A stretch of DNA of 64,000 bases from Chondrus crispus (Eukaryota; Rhodophyta; Florideophyceae; Gigartinales; Gigartinaceae), in contig NW_005178819.1 in the NCBI RefSeq assembly GCF_000350225.1, positions 239,939-303,938 on the forward strand. Reading direction: 5' to 3'. Below, piece by piece: positions 1 through 11,326 of this stretch (the stretch's first letter is position 1; every line of letters begins with the position of its first letter). The translations under genes and the position numbers were made by a program. The notes beneath the pieces were generated by a model. The model was not told where the DNA came from. It saw only the letters and a program-made list of their open reading frames with translations, and did not search any database.

Positions 1-391
1 CGTAAAGAACAGTTTTGAGCATTTATGAGAGTGCGCGATTGTAGTGAAGTTGTTTTGATGATTAAGTTTACGGGGGCAGCGTTCGTACGATACAGCGAAT
101 TTTCCACAGATGAGTACAGATCCATGAAGGTAAATGCTTTTTTGATGCAGGTAAAATGTATTCCGGGAGTTCAAGTTGTGTATTCCTCCTTTAGGGTGGA
201 GTGCGAGGGACATTGATAGTCTTTAAGTGGACTGGATCTGCGTTTAAGAGAAGCTGGGAACTCTTTCGAGTTCATCCTCATTTGAGGACTTGCGATCCTC
301 AAATGAGGAAAAAAATGTCAAATAGACACTAGCTTCCTCCTTTCTTACCAACCCGTACGATCTATACTGCATTGAATCAGAGATTCACTCG
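1..391. other. unassigned left flank
   Basis: No reading frame here resembles a known protein; the longest plus frame (25-216, 63 codons) has no recognisable motif. The tract is AT-richer than the retroelement to its right and ends where homology to the 3' LTR of element 1 begins. It holds one perfect short inverted repeat (275-309). Confidence 0.4.
275..309. repeat. perfect 14-bp hairpin
   Basis: Arms TCCTCATTTGAGGA (275-288) and TCCTCAAATGAGGA (296-309) are exact reverse complements around a 7-nt loop. Function unknown; it lies just outside element 1. Confidence 0.6.
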
Positions 392-915
392 GTCGTAGAA
401 TGGCGTACGTGTACAGTAGCACACGTGTGGTCCGTGCTGTAGTTGGTAGCTATTACGCGTGTACGGCAGTGCACACGTGTGCGCTGCCGTAATAGCTACA
501 CGTACGTGTAGTGGCAGCATCCGCGCGGTAATTAATAAATCTGGCGTTAGTTTTTTACTAGTGTACAGTACCTCGCACGCACTAGGCGGCAGGAACTGTA
601 CTGGGACAGGTGTCCGAGGCGTTCCTCTTAGGGGTTAAGACCTGGCACCACTAAACTGGGGCAAGCTCGCCCCCATCCCTTTCGCGCCTTTATACGACCG
701 TTCGGAAAGTCTATCCGCGCGCTGGCTTCCAACCCATTACCGGTCGCTCCCGTTCATGCACCACGGGGCGACTGCGCGTAACTGACTAGTGAGCCTCTCC
801 CTTTTCGCGAGTTCGCCCGTATCGGATCTATTCGCGCCGCGCGTCCGCGTGGCGTGTTCCCTCTGCAAAGCCTCCGCCTCTCACCCAACCCAGGGCGGAG
901 AGGAGTTATGCCACA
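392..915 (+). repeat. 5' LTR of element 1 (left-truncated)
   Basis: Aligns by eye with 11030-11098 plus 15891-16330, sharing for example the tract around TACAGTAGCACACGTGT and the end of the LTR. It ends in CA at 915, directly before a primer-binding-site-like TGGTACTC. The first ~100 nt expected from the 3' copy (which starts at 10927) are missing or too diverged to align. A long imperfect palindrome spans about 447-497, from GTAGCTATTACG to CGTAATAGCTAC. Confidence 0.75.
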
Positions 916-918
916 TGT

Positions 919-935
919 TGGTACTCTTGTGGAGG
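919..935 (+). promoter_or_regulatory. primer binding site of element 1
   Basis: TGGTACTCTTGTGG starts 3 nt after the LTR end. The leading TGG is what is needed to pair with a tRNA 3' CCA. The tRNA itself was not identified. Confidence 0.5.
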
Positions 936-1262
936 GGATGAATCCTGAGGTGGAGCCGCGCTCGTAGTCACTCGATCGCGCGCAGAGACGTACGGACGGA
1001 AAAGGTTGAGATATCACCGCGCCGATCGCGAAGGGTATTCGACGATGAACCGACCGGATCAAGGGGGAGACTCCGCCTCCGGGCGTCTGGGCACCTGCAG
1101 TGGCAGAGGCGCACCGCGCCCCCGGGTGGATAACCGGGAAGCCTGCTACGTACGCCACCGCAACCGGGCCGCACGCGAGCGACCGCATCGGATGTTACGG
1201 TGACCATGTCGGGAGGCACAGGGAATCGCGTCCAATGAATGATCGACGCGATTTAACCGCGC

Positions 1263-3446
1263 ATGCAAGCCTGGGTCGAGAAATTCCTCACTACAGAACT
1301 CCGCCAGATCGCGCGCGTGTGCCTCGACCGAACGGTGCCCGCACACGTGGCCGAGCACGTACGCAGCGCGATACCACCGCTTTTGGACGAACTACTACCC
1401 GATCCAGTCCAACGCGAGGTGGTGACAGGGCTCGCCACTATGGATAAAGAATCCCCGTCCGATACGGCTCTAAAGGGAGCGATCAGCTCCGCCGTGGCCA
1501 ATCGTCTGGCCACGACTCTTCCCGCTGAAGCAGGAGTCGACGTGCGCGCACTGCGCGACTCAACCGCTCCGGATTTTACGGTACTGCACGCTGAACCGAT
1601 CGGAACGGCACCTGGGATCGGTACAACGGCTCCTCACCCGGAGGGAAAGACCATTACCTCCCACTGTTATATGGTGCTACAGGACGGCCCACAGAAAATG
1701 GCCCTCCAGTACTCACCGATACGGCTGGCCCCCGCGCGACAGAAAAGCGACAGCGTATCGGTCGAGCAGAAGAAGCGCACCCGGCGCTCAAGGCCACACT
1801 TGGGAGGGTACAGAAAACCCCTCCGATGAAGAAGCACAAGACGTCGCCACAGAGCGACGCGCAAGAACTGCGACGGACGCTACGCGCGATACCGCGATGC
1901 CGGAGGGGTCGCTTACCCCTCCGATGATAACCGCGAAGGACTCTATACGCGAAACTGCGATGCCGGAGGAGGTGGATACCCCTCGGATGGCGACGACACC
2001 GAGTCGGACGAATCGCGCAGAAGCGACCGCAGAGACCGACACGCGCGTGTCCGACGTTGGTTCTGGCGAGAAGACTCCGACCTGGACGGCTAACGTAGCC
2101 CCGGCGGAGAAGGAGACCGCCATCGCAGGGGCAGAGACCGCCGGTCTGCCCCGAGGCGGGATCCGAAACGGTTGCCGGTGATCAGGCCGCTGGACGATCT
2201 ATTCACCAAGGCCGTAGACTACCGCACGTATAGGCTGGAAAATCGCAGCGCGCGCTACGACGCGAGTACCGGGCGGCGAGTTAATCGTTATCGGAAGAAG
2301 TTGGACGCCCAGCTTAAAACTCACACGTTCGGTGGTCAAGGTCCAATCGCGGGGCTAGGATTTCTCGCGCGCCTCAAGATGGCCTGCGAACACAACGGGG
2401 TCAGCGAAGACGCGGCCGTATGGTGTTTCCAGTTCTATTTGACTGGGCAGGCTCACGCCTTTCTCCAGTCCAGGCTACACGGAAACACCATGGCGGTCGA
2501 TGCGGAGAAGTGCGACCTACTCGAAACCTACGCGGAAGTCGTTAACTTTTTATTACGCATGTACGCGACTGACGAAGTTATTTCCGAAGCGGTCGGTGAT
2601 GTCACCTCCTTTCGTCAAAGCTCAAATATGACGGAGGAGGTGTACAGTAACCACCTTTGGGACAAAGCGTTGCGCTGCGGAACCGTATTTTCGGACAGGC
2701 GCCTAAAGTCCTATTCGTTGCGGGACTTCTGCCAGAGACGTGCGCGCTGGTGCGGAATTATCTCGCGACGTATCCGATCGTGGACTACCAAGCGGTGGCA
2801 CGCTACGCGCAAGCGATATGCGAAACTCACTGCTCGGCTAGAAGACAGGCGACCTCGCTCGCGTCGCGTCGAGGACCGTCCTATTCGGTAAAAAGATTCA
2901 CGCGCATCGCGCAGACAAGGGCCGTGATGGCGATCGAGTCCCTATCGGAACTCCCAACGGCGCGCAAAACCGAAACGGAGGAGATACTGGCGGTGAGGGA
3001 TCAGTCAGTAACGCAGAGCCGCCGACTAGCTATCATCCCTCACCTGCCCCGCCCCCGGCCGGCGCACCGGTGGAGCCCGCCCACCAAGGTGACGCGCGTG
3101 TATATCCGTACGGAAGGCCAGTACAGAACCAGCGGGTCCGGTTCTTCAACCAAGGATTACCTGGACCCCCGCCGTGTCGATTCTGTCTGGACCTGACTCA
3201 TCGACAGGAGCAATGCCTTGTGGTGGCGGATAGCGCGCTGCGGTCGAAGCTTTTGCAGGCCCGCGATGCCAATTATCAAAAGCTTCGGATCCGTCAAGGT
3301 CTCCGCCCGGGTTCGCTGTTCGAGCGCCAACTGCCGACCGCATGGCGAAACTCGCGTGCACTGGCTCCCACGGGCATCAACGTGGTCGAGCCGCGCGAGA
3401 CCGCCCAATCGAAAGGAGCCGCGCTAGCGCTGACGGACGAGGGGCC
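1263..3446 (+). pseudogene. gag: Ty3 gag, broken
   Basis: Gag supplies the capsid and nucleic-acid binding protein of the element. The first open piece is 1263-1829. The capsid-like piece is 2172-2691, whose opening (LDDLFTKAVDYRTYRL) matches the gag of element 2 at about 36824 (LLKKLLSYRTYRL). Near 2690 the frame shifts by one, and the matching sequence continues in the frame of 2657-3196. A CCHC zinc knuckle, CRFCLDLTHRQEQC (C-x2-C-x4-H-x4-C), is read at about 3177-3218. At least two frameshifts separate these pieces, so no intact Gag can be made. The CDS is cut at its 3' side by the solo LTR at 3447. Confidence 0.75.
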
Positions 3447-4129
3447 TGTAGTATGACCCCCCTGGGGGGTTTACTTTAGATTAGATTACGATTGGATCGG
3501 CTACAGTAGAGCCCGACGCCCTACAGCGCCACCACGCGTGTCCACGTGCATCCCCACGTGTAAGGGGGCGCGCGCACACACACGTGCACACGTGTACTAC
3601 CCAGGAAGGAGGTGCGCGCACCCACGGGTGCTACGTGTACTGTCAGCACCGATGCTGACACCGTACAGTGCAGACCGACCTGCACTACACTAGACCACTA
3701 CAGTACCTCGGTATTGTAGTGTTATCATAGATTGTTTGTATATTAAATATGAGCGGACCGACGGCGGAGGGGGGACGACAAGCACGGATTGTCAAGGACC
3801 CTCCACCTTGGTCCTGCCGCTTATTCTAAGGCAACTTCCGTAGTTACCCTGGGGCTAACCGAGCGCAGGTTGAGGACGCGCGCAGCACAACCACGAGCCG
3901 GATCCGCCTCCGCCCGTCGGTATTGAATCGTCGCCCAGTACCGCTCCGGGGCGTCGAGGCGTCGAGCCGCTCTCGCGTACGCACGTCCTCCCCGTTCCCG
4001 CTCTACCACGCTACCCGGGCCCGTGCCCCGGTATCGTTAGCTGGCCGCGCTTCCCCCGTCTCCTCGACCGATTGGGTCTTCACCGAACTAAGCATACACC
4101 TCCCACCGTTGGGGGGTGCTTATGCTACA
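3447..4129 (+). repeat. solo LTR, relative of element 1 LTR
   Basis: 683 bp beginning TGTAGTATGACCCCCC and ending GGGGGGTGCTTATGCTACA, so the ends are inverted copies of each other. The flanks are GGGCC (3442-3446) and GAGCC (4130-4134), a 5-bp target duplication with one mismatch. The start resembles the 3' LTR start of element 1 (TGCAGTATAAC), and both share CCACGTGTARGGGGGCGCG. The open frame 3923-4549 runs across its boundary and is not a gene. Confidence 0.75.
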
Positions 4130-4159
4130 GAGCCCGAGGACCTTGCGTTGAGGAGGGAA

Positions 4160-5204
4160 TGTAGTGCAATGTGCCTGGCAGGCCGCGAACACAGTCCGAC
4201 GGTCAAACAAAAAGAAGAAAAACAGCAACAGCAACAACCACTGCCGACGGCACGCGCTACGGAGCGTTCGAGACTCCCTTTCCCCTTGTGTGGGCTTGCG
4301 GCCTACGGTAGCTCGACTCCGACGGGGGGGTTAAGAAAAGATACCCGGCCCGGGAGGATAATGATGGTAGAGACTTGTGAAGACTTGAATGCTCGACGAG
4401 TGCGGGTTGGGCTTGTCTACGAGAATGTAACCGCGGTTCGCTGGGTTGCAAGGCCAATGCTCGACGAGCGTCTTCAGCACCTTGTGTATAGTTCAAGGTC
4501 TTCGACGGGGGCTTGTTCAGCACTATCCGAAGGGATCGTAACCGTGTAGCAACTCTACTACCGACGTGTTGCCCGATGGCTAAAAACACCCTCACCAGCG
4601 CGATCGCGATCGCGGTAGGCGGTACCAACTCTGTCTTATACAGTAAGACCTTCGACGGAGGCGTCGTTACAACAGCCTTCCTACGGAACTTGAAACAGTA
4701 GCAGCGCTAAACAACGTGTTGCCCGATGGCTAAAACACCTACACCGGATCGGTCGCGACCGACTCCAATGGAACCAACAGAATTAAGGGAAAAATAGATG
4801 TAGAGATAGAAATGGTAAAATGATAAGAAAAAGGAATGGGACCCCGAGCAATAGAGGATGTTGTTAGCAGCGTAGAAGGGAAGCGCGTCTCGTGAACGGA
4901 AGCGGTCTTCGACGAAGGCGAGATCTAACTCCGGCAACTCGGGTTACCTTTACTGACTTAGTGGTCAGAGGGCTAAGGTATATATCGCCCCGCCGGAGCC
5001 ACTACAGTAGCTCGCGGCGCTAGATCCTAGATCTAATCTAGTGTCAGCAAAATTAATGCCAGCTAATTAACTAAATAAAATAAAATAATTAAAAATTGAA
5101 ACTGTGCAATTATTCACACGTGTGTCCCCCAACCCGGACTACTTTTCATATCCAAATATTTTCCTTTCGTTTCACCCCCCTGTAAACCCCCATATTTCAC
5201 TACA
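4160..5204 (-). repeat. solo LTR of Ty3 family 2, reversed
   Basis: 1045 bp with plus-strand ends TGTAGTGCAAT and ATTTCACTACA. The body is the reverse complement of the 34720-35740 LTR type: it includes the ATGGCTAAAAACACC-like unit twice (about 4575 and 4724) and the terminal tract with ACACGTGTG. The flanks GGGAA (4155-4159) and AGGAA (5205-5209) look like a one-mismatch target duplication. It sits only 30 bp from the previous solo LTR. Confidence 0.8.
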
Positions 5205-5349
5205 AGGAAGACGGGGAGGACGCGTAGAGGCGTCGACGATCCTCCCCGAGCCAAGCCTCAATAAACAAGGCACCCTGTCTACCGCTTCGGTACGCGCGCA
5301 ATCGTAGAGCGGGACGGAGGATGCGGCGATTTGTTTCTTCAAGAAACAA

Positions 5350-6118
5350 AACTACATGGTCACCGCAACGGTCGGACAACAACGCGCGATGATGGGCGCC
5401 ATCACACCGGTTCTAGATTCGGGGCTGGCCCGAATCTAATAAACATCCCTTGTGTAGCCGAGTCGTGGCGCGCGGCCATCTAGGCTGCGCAGAGCCCGTC
5501 GCTCATCGACGCGTCGAATCGTTCGATGAAGGCTCTTGGCGAGCTCAAGCTGTACGTCCAGAATGGTGAGTTCTTCGCGCGGGTACCGTTCTTGGTCGTT
5601 ACCAACCTCGCAGTGGATGGCAGCTTGGGAACTACGTTCCTGGATCGCCACGTGAAGGCGATCCTGCCATCGCAGGGGAAGGTTCTGTTCCATCACGCGC
5701 CGTCCGTGGCGCTGACGGGAGTCACACCCTCGAGGCACGACCACAAGATGACCCCGAGAGAACCGTCGCAGCAGCTCCCGCAGGAGGAAAATTCGGCCGA
5801 CCGGAAACGCGCGCAGTTCCCGACGAATGTACCGTCACGGAAAATTGGCTTGCTCAAGGGGGTCACGATACTCCTGATGACCCAAGCGATGGTACGCGTC
5901 GCAACACCAGTTGGGGGGCTTTGCTTCCTGCACAACCACCCCAAAACGGCGCATAATAATTTATGGCTGATGACCCAGCAGGTCATGGACCTCTTCCCGG
6001 GCGACCTGTTTACGGTGCTGGTCAGCAACTTTGGGAACCGCGCTGTCCACGTCCCTAAGCATATCGCTGTCGGTCTCGCGTTGCCATCCGCCACACACAT
6101 CCTGACACTTGGCGTGTA
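5350..6118 (+). pseudogene. pro: retropepsin-like protease region, element 1
   Basis: Aspartic protease that would cut Gag-Pol. From about 5350 the frame reads NYMVTATVG and then VLDSG at about 5407-5421, the aspartyl active-site motif. One base is missing inside the motif, so the following GPNLI is in another frame. The open piece 5526-6119 carries the C-terminal part (TTFLDRHVKAILPSQGKV). Element 2 has the same layout with VLDTGAGPNLV. The protease is inactive as it stands. Confidence 0.7.
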
Positions 6119-6380
6119 GGCCCCCGGAGAGGCCGACGCTAAGGAAGGGGGGTAACAAAAAATTCCTCGGCCGCTACGGAGGAACACGCGCGACGAAGGC
6201 CGAATTAATTCCTTATGGACGAAGGAATGTGCGCCACGAGAAGGAACCGTTACGGACGATGGCAAGATTAAATCCTCGAACGCTGCGGGAGGAGGCGCGC
6301 GACGCGAAGAACCGGATACGGACGACGCCCACAGTGGCAATCCCAAGAACGCGGATGAGCGAACCGATACAGACGCGGAG

Positions 6381-7336
6381 ATGATCCCCTCGTGGGAAGA
6401 AGACGTCTACATCGGCGCAGAAGACAGTAACGTCCGGTCGGAAATTATGGACATGCTGTCCGAGTTCAAGGACATGTGGTCCGGCCACTTGGGTAAGATC
6501 GATGCTACGAAACATCGCATCGGGCTGAAGCCCGGTGCAGAGCCGATCTACCAAGCACCCTACTGAGCCGGACCAATCGCGCGCGAGAAGGAGAAGGAAA
6601 TCGACAGCATGCTGCGCGCGGGAGTCATACTATGGCTCGCTCACTCGGCCGATGTCAGTTCTAGTAGAACCGACATCGGCCGAGTGGGCGAGCCCCGTGG
6701 TCTTCGTCCTTAAAAAGGACGGGTCCATGCGGGTCTGCGTGGACTATCGCAAGCTAAACGCCGTTACGGTTCGCGACTCCTACCCACTACCGCGCATGGA
6801 CGAATGCATCGACTCGCTCGGCGATGCCACTGTCTTTACCACGCTAGACTGTAATAGTGGGTATTGGCAGGTGGAGATCGCCGAGGAGGACCGCGATAAA
6901 ACTACGTTCGCGTCGCATTCGGGCCTCTATCGCTTTCTGCGCATGCCGTTCGGTCTCAAAACCGCGCCCGCGACATTTCAACGAGCGGTCGACATCATCC
7001 TGTCCCGCGTGAATGAGAGACCGCGTTGGTCTACCTCGATGACGTCATTGTCTACTCGCAAACCGTTACGGAACATATGGTGCACGTGCGCGATGTATTA
7101 CGGCTGCTACAGACCGCGGGCGTGTCGCTAAAATTAGCGAAGTGCGCTTTTTCGACAACTCCGTAACCTATCTCGGGCACGTGATCCGTCCGGGACGGTT
7201 GGAGGTGGAGCGACGCAACGTCATCACGATGGAGCGCGTGCGCCTACAAACCGAAGGGAAATGTGATCCGTTCTCGAGATTTGCAAAGTTTACCGACGGT
7301 TTGTCCAAGGATTCGCGAAGATCGCCGCGCCGCTGA
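6381..7336 (+). pseudogene. pol: Ty3 reverse transcriptase, element 1
   Basis: RNA-directed DNA polymerase of element 1. The approach region lies at 6381-6566 and ends in a TGA right after QAPY. The fingers/palm follow at about 6670-7010 (EWASPVVFVLKKDGSMRVCVDYRKLNAV, TTLDCNSGYWQVEI, RMPFGLKTAPATFQ). The catalytic YLDD is still present at about 7030 but in a shifted frame. The thumb (YLGHVIRPGRLEVE) is read at 7142-7336 in yet another frame. At 6627-6690 a short inverted duplication of the CATCGGCCGAGTG tract replaces expected coding sequence. At least three breaks make it non-functional. Confidence 0.85.
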
Positions 7337-7980
7337 ACAAGAAGACCGGCAAAAATCAGCCCTACGAGTTTGAGATATTAACCGATACGAAATACGCGGC
7401 GTTTGAGGAATTAAAACGGCGACTCTTGTCGCCGCTAATCCTCGCGCTACTCCGCTACGGACGGAAATACACGCTGGACACCGACGAGTGCGGACACCAA
7501 GTAAGTTGCGCCCTTTTACAGGGGCAACCCGACAGAGGTACTCGACTGATCGGATACTGGAGCCGCGCGTTGACAGATGCGGAGCACAACTATACCACTA
7601 CCGAAAAGGAATGCTTGGCCGTAGTGTTGAGCATCCTGACGCTACGGCCGTACCTATACGGAAACGGGTTCCACCACCGCACGGATCACGAGGCCCAACG
7701 CTGGGTCCTCAATTTAGCGGACAGTTCCGGTCGGCTCGCTCTCTGGCGCCTGCGCTTGGCGGAGTACGACTACGACGTACAGTACCGCCCAGGTTTCAAG
7801 CACCAACTCGCGGACGGCGTATCGCGCTTATGTACCGACGGAGGAGACACGGAACCGGTCGATGACGAGGTCCCGTGCTTCGCGGTCCAGTACGATGAGG
7901 GCAGCGTGGCCCTCCTGGACAATGTGCACTGGGACGCGCCGCAAGACCGTCCGGACGGTTGTCACGCGCTCGCGATAACT
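7337..7980 (+). pseudogene. pol: Ty3 RNase H, element 1
   Basis: Ribonuclease H that removes the RNA template. The open piece 7426-8169 holds LDTDECGHQVSCALLQ, TEKECLAVV and RTDHEAQRWVL, the Asp, Glu and Asp positions of Ty3 RNase H, followed by the tether-like end LADGVSRL at about 7810. This is the best preserved domain of element 1. It reads straight on toward the integrase zinc domain. Confidence 0.8.
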
Positions 7981-9000
7981 CCCGAGGAACGCGACGCTGC
8001 GTCCATCTCGGTTGAGGAATTTCTTCGCGAACAAGCTGAGGACGCCTTCTGTCGCTTCGCCGCGGAAACCGTCGGGACGCCGAACTGGAAGGTCGATATA
8101 TACCGCTACGGGTTTCTGGTCAGGAAAGTCCCCGCTGGATGGGACCCTGCAGCGCGTGGTACCGACTAGGTTGCGCCCCCGGGTACTGTACCTGGCACTC
8201 CATCCGAGGTTGGCAGGTCACCCCGGAGCGATGCGTATGTACTATACCCTTCGCAGGACGTTCTACTGGCCACACATGGCCAGCGACGCGTTTTCGACCG
8301 TACGGAATTGCACCTCGTGCGCTACGACCCGCGGGACCCTTTTCAAGAACCAGAAGGATCTCAAGTTATTCCCTGCGGCGGGCCCCTTGTTGTTTGTTGC
8401 AATGGATGTCCTGGGGCCGCTGCCAAAGACCGAGCCGGACTCCAACACGGTTTGGTTATTACTGATCGGTTCTCGAAATTAACGCGCAGTATCCCGCTCT
8501 GGACCACAACTGCTTCGGTTGTCGCAAAAGAGTTTTTGGACAACTGGGTCTACGTCTACGGAGCGCCGCGCTACGTTCTAACCAACAAGGGTCCTCAATT
8601 TGCGCCGAAATTCTTCGACGCAGTGTGCGCCCTCCTAGGGGTGCGGCATTATCTCACGACGGCCTACCACCCCCAGTCGAATGGGCAGACCTACCGGGTC
8701 AATCGCACGCTGGTACAACATCTCCGGCACTACGTGGAGGAGCACCAGCGCGATTGGGACTACGTGCAGCCACTGACCTTCGCGTACAATACAAAGGCCC
8801 ACCTGTCGACGGAGACGACTCTGTTCGACCTGGTGATAACGCGCCCACCGTCCGGTCTAATTCTACCTGGTACTGTACTGCAGGACGCGGGGACCCATCG
8901 GGAGGACACGCAGACCCCGGTACAGTACAAGCGCGCCACACTGCGCAAGCTTCGCGACGCGCTCGACCCTGCTCTGTCGACATTAACTGCATCGCAAAGC
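7981..9000 (+). pseudogene. pol: Ty3 integrase, catalytically dead
   Basis: Integrase inserts the cDNA. The HHCC zinc domain is readable at about 8200-8335 (LHPRLAGHPG ... NCTSCATTRG) and the first catalytic Asp is in FVAMDVLGPLP at about 8405. After a frameshift near 8470 the core continues in 8308-9168. The second Asp has gone (LTNKGPQF, where element 2 has LSDNGTQF), and the catalytic Glu is Tyr in GQTYRVNR (element 2: GQVERFNR). Two of the three DDE residues are therefore lost independently of the frameshifts. Confidence 0.85.
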
Positions 9001-9580
9001 ACTATAAGGAAGATTTTGACAAGAAGGTCCACTTCTGTCCGGTTGTCGTGGCGGGTGATTTTGTCCACGTCGATCGCCCGCCCCGACCGTCGACCTGCGT
9101 CGAGCGAGGCACGCGTGCGCAAAGTACATCCGGAACGGACGAGCTCTCTGTTCAACTTCTACCGATGACAGAGGGTCCGTTTCGCTTGCGCTCCGCTACG
9201 GATACCACAGTCCTCATCGAGCAGGACGGCGTGGAAAATCGCGCGATCGTCGACCGCGTTACGAAGATGCCGCGTGGGCCGGGGGATACCGTCACCCCGG
9301 ACACCTCGGCCGAATCGGACGCACAGGCCGCAACGCCGCGCGTGGAATACGTCGTTGACAGCATTGTCGGACACCGTATGACCAGCGGCGGAATCGAGTA
9401 TAAGGTCCGCCAGTTTCGATATAACGCTTCGGACGATGCATACGAACCCTCTGACGGGCTCCCGCAGCCGTTTATCGACCGGCATTGGCGCACGCATAAT
9501 GACACGCCGAGACGTTTCGCGCTAAACCGCTCGGACGTTCGCTCGCGTACGAGCCACCTGGGGAAAACGTCCCGGACGTG
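9001..9580 (+). pseudogene. integrase C-terminus with chromodomain
   Basis: The frame 8625-9920 reads, after a GPFRLRSATDTTVLIEQDG segment (the SH3-like DNA-binding part of integrase), a chromodomain at about 9340-9500: VEYVVDSIVGHRMTSGGIEY ending in YEPSDGLPQPFIDRH. Chromodomains of this kind direct chromoviruses to chromatin. The equivalent in element 2 is at about 42475-42640. One expected aromatic position looks altered (VRQFRYN in place of VEWYGY). Confidence 0.7.
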
Positions 9581-10926
9581 CTATACAGCCTCCGTGAGGC
9601 TAGTCGTGCGCGACAGTACGCCGCGAAGCAACCCGCACCGGATGGATCCCGGGCAAATGGACGCAGATTCTTCCAAAATTGGCCAACCCTCCGGGAGGGT
9701 GGTCCACAAGGGGAATTCATCCCAACCGTCTACACGGATAGCTCTCGGCCACGCTTGGACCGTACCATCTGCACTGCCACGATCTTGCCCGCTTATGGGA
9801 ACGGAGAGCTTTACTGAGAGCTGGTTCGTTTTTATCGCAGTGTATCGCGGTCGCCGTCTTCTAATTTTAGTCGCGATTTGGGCTACGTTTTTCCCTCCCA
9901 CGCCTTGGGAAAAGTCGTAGCTCATTTCCAACAACGGCATCGCACTCTTGGGAGCATTTCGCGTCTGGCAGTGTCGACTCGGAAAAATCGCATTCGGATT
10001 TATTTGGAAACCAATGCGGTGTCCTTCCGTGTCTTTCGGTTTCGTTTGGTTTCTTTCGGTTTCTAAGTCGGGATGTCCACAGATAGGCGCTCGGTATGGT
10101 TTATGAATCGAACTTGGCGCAATAGAGGTCTACACTGTAATGAAGACGCGAGAAAGTACCGCTTCGTGCCATGCTTGGACGGATGCGCCGCTCGCGCTGC
10201 TCTATGGATAGAAAGGGGACGGGGATTCTTTACAAATTGGCCAGCCCTCCAGGAGGGTGGTCGACAAGAGGAATTTATCCCAACCGTCCGCACGGAGATC
10301 ACGCCGTCGTTACTCCACGGCGTCGCTCGCGGCGCGTCGAATCGCTTCTTGGAGGCGCCCTCCCCCCAGAGGGCAGCGGCGGGAACTTTCTCGCTCGTAC
10401 TGTACGCCGGGGAACGCGAACCGCATCGGACGAATTGCCGCACGCCAGCACCGGCTCGGCCAACTCGGTAGCCGGTTGCATCTCGCCGCGTCGTCGGCGT
10501 CGCGGTCAAAGTGCCGGAGCCGCTCGGGTCGACGCCGGAGCCCCTGCAGGGCTCGACGGCGCACCGCATGGACGCGCTGCAAGTGGTTTTGTCATGGCAA
10601 TCCATTTTAGGCTGAGAGATGAGCTACTGTACGCGGGTGTTGTCGGCGCGATAGGAGGAGTTGGAAATTTTTGGGAAATGTCAGATGTGAGTTGGGGGCT
10701 CGGCGTGGGTCGCGTGAGAGAAATGTGAGGATGCGCACACCGAAACGGTGGAGGCAGCGGACCTATAGAGCGCCAGACAGAGGACGAGCAAGGAGACAAG
10801 GTCGCCCGAGCGCCGGTGCTTCGGTCTTCGCATCGCGCGCACAGGGAAGGAGCGAGACCGCAAGGGGACCGCGTAGTCGGACAGGTGGTCGCTACGGGGA
10901 CGTAGCGAAAGCAAAGGAAGGGGGTA
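9581..10926 (+). other. 3' internal region with a duplicated segment
   Basis: This lies between the chromodomain and the 3' LTR. Two related segments, about 9658-9737 and 10216-10297, share CCAACCCTCCGGGAGGGTGG-like sequence. In one plus frame each encodes a similar peptide, FFQNWPTLREGG..EFIPTV and FFTNWPALQEGG..EFIPTV. The remainder shows no known domain. The tract ends in a purine run (AAAGGAAGGGGG, about 10913-10924) that fits a polypurine tract for plus-strand priming right before the LTR start. Confidence 0.5.
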
Positions 10927-11098
10927 TGCAGTATAACTACCGGCGCGCGCGGAGGTTACCAACCGGCGGCCATGCACGGAGCACACGTGGGCCGGCGTGC
11001 CCACGTGTAGGGGGCGCGCGCGCGTGCCGATCGGTCATAGAGTGGCGTACGTGTACAGTAGCACACGTGTCGTCCGTGCGGTAGTTGGTAGCTATTAC
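10927..11098 (+). repeat. 3' LTR of element 1, left piece
   Basis: Starts TGCAGTATAACT just after the polypurine tract. This start is the inverted counterpart of the LTR end (GAGTTATGCCACA at 915). It is cut after ATTAC (11094-11098) by the DIRS-like element and resumes at 15891-16330, which ends CTATCTCACA. The two pieces total about 612 bp. Confidence 0.8.
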
Positions 11099-11244
11099 GG
11101 ACTGTATCTGTTGACTACACTGTAATGCCCCCCGTTGTCGCTCTTGTTGTCAGTCACCCTCACCGTGGCGCAAGCCCCGAGTATTAGATGGGTGACCGGC
11201 AGCGCTGCGTAATGTCTTCTCTAGCTAGTCATCCGTATCTCAGC
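11099..11244 (+). repeat. split direct repeat A1
   Basis: 146 bp starting GGACTGTATCTG and ending near CTCAGC. It matches 15530-15675 with about ten differences by eye, including the conserved CGCAAGCCCCGAGTATTAGA block. Confidence 0.9.
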
Positions 11245-11326
11245 ACCACCTGCAGAGAAACGGTTTTCCCCGTGCCTACGTCCGGAGGTTCGACACAGCT
11301 TACCTCCTTGCTCCCGGCGAGGCGGA

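Noticed and set aside
347-351. ACCAA before the 5' LTR and ACCAA at 16331-16335 after the 3' LTR as a target duplication of element 1
   Set aside because: The sequence following 351 does not align with the LTR start at 10927 and lacks TG, while 16331 onward is part of an older LTR whose other half is not found before 347. A 5-mer match is likely chance.
3923-4549. 208-codon plus ORF
   Set aside because: It crosses the border of two solo LTRs and has no protein features.
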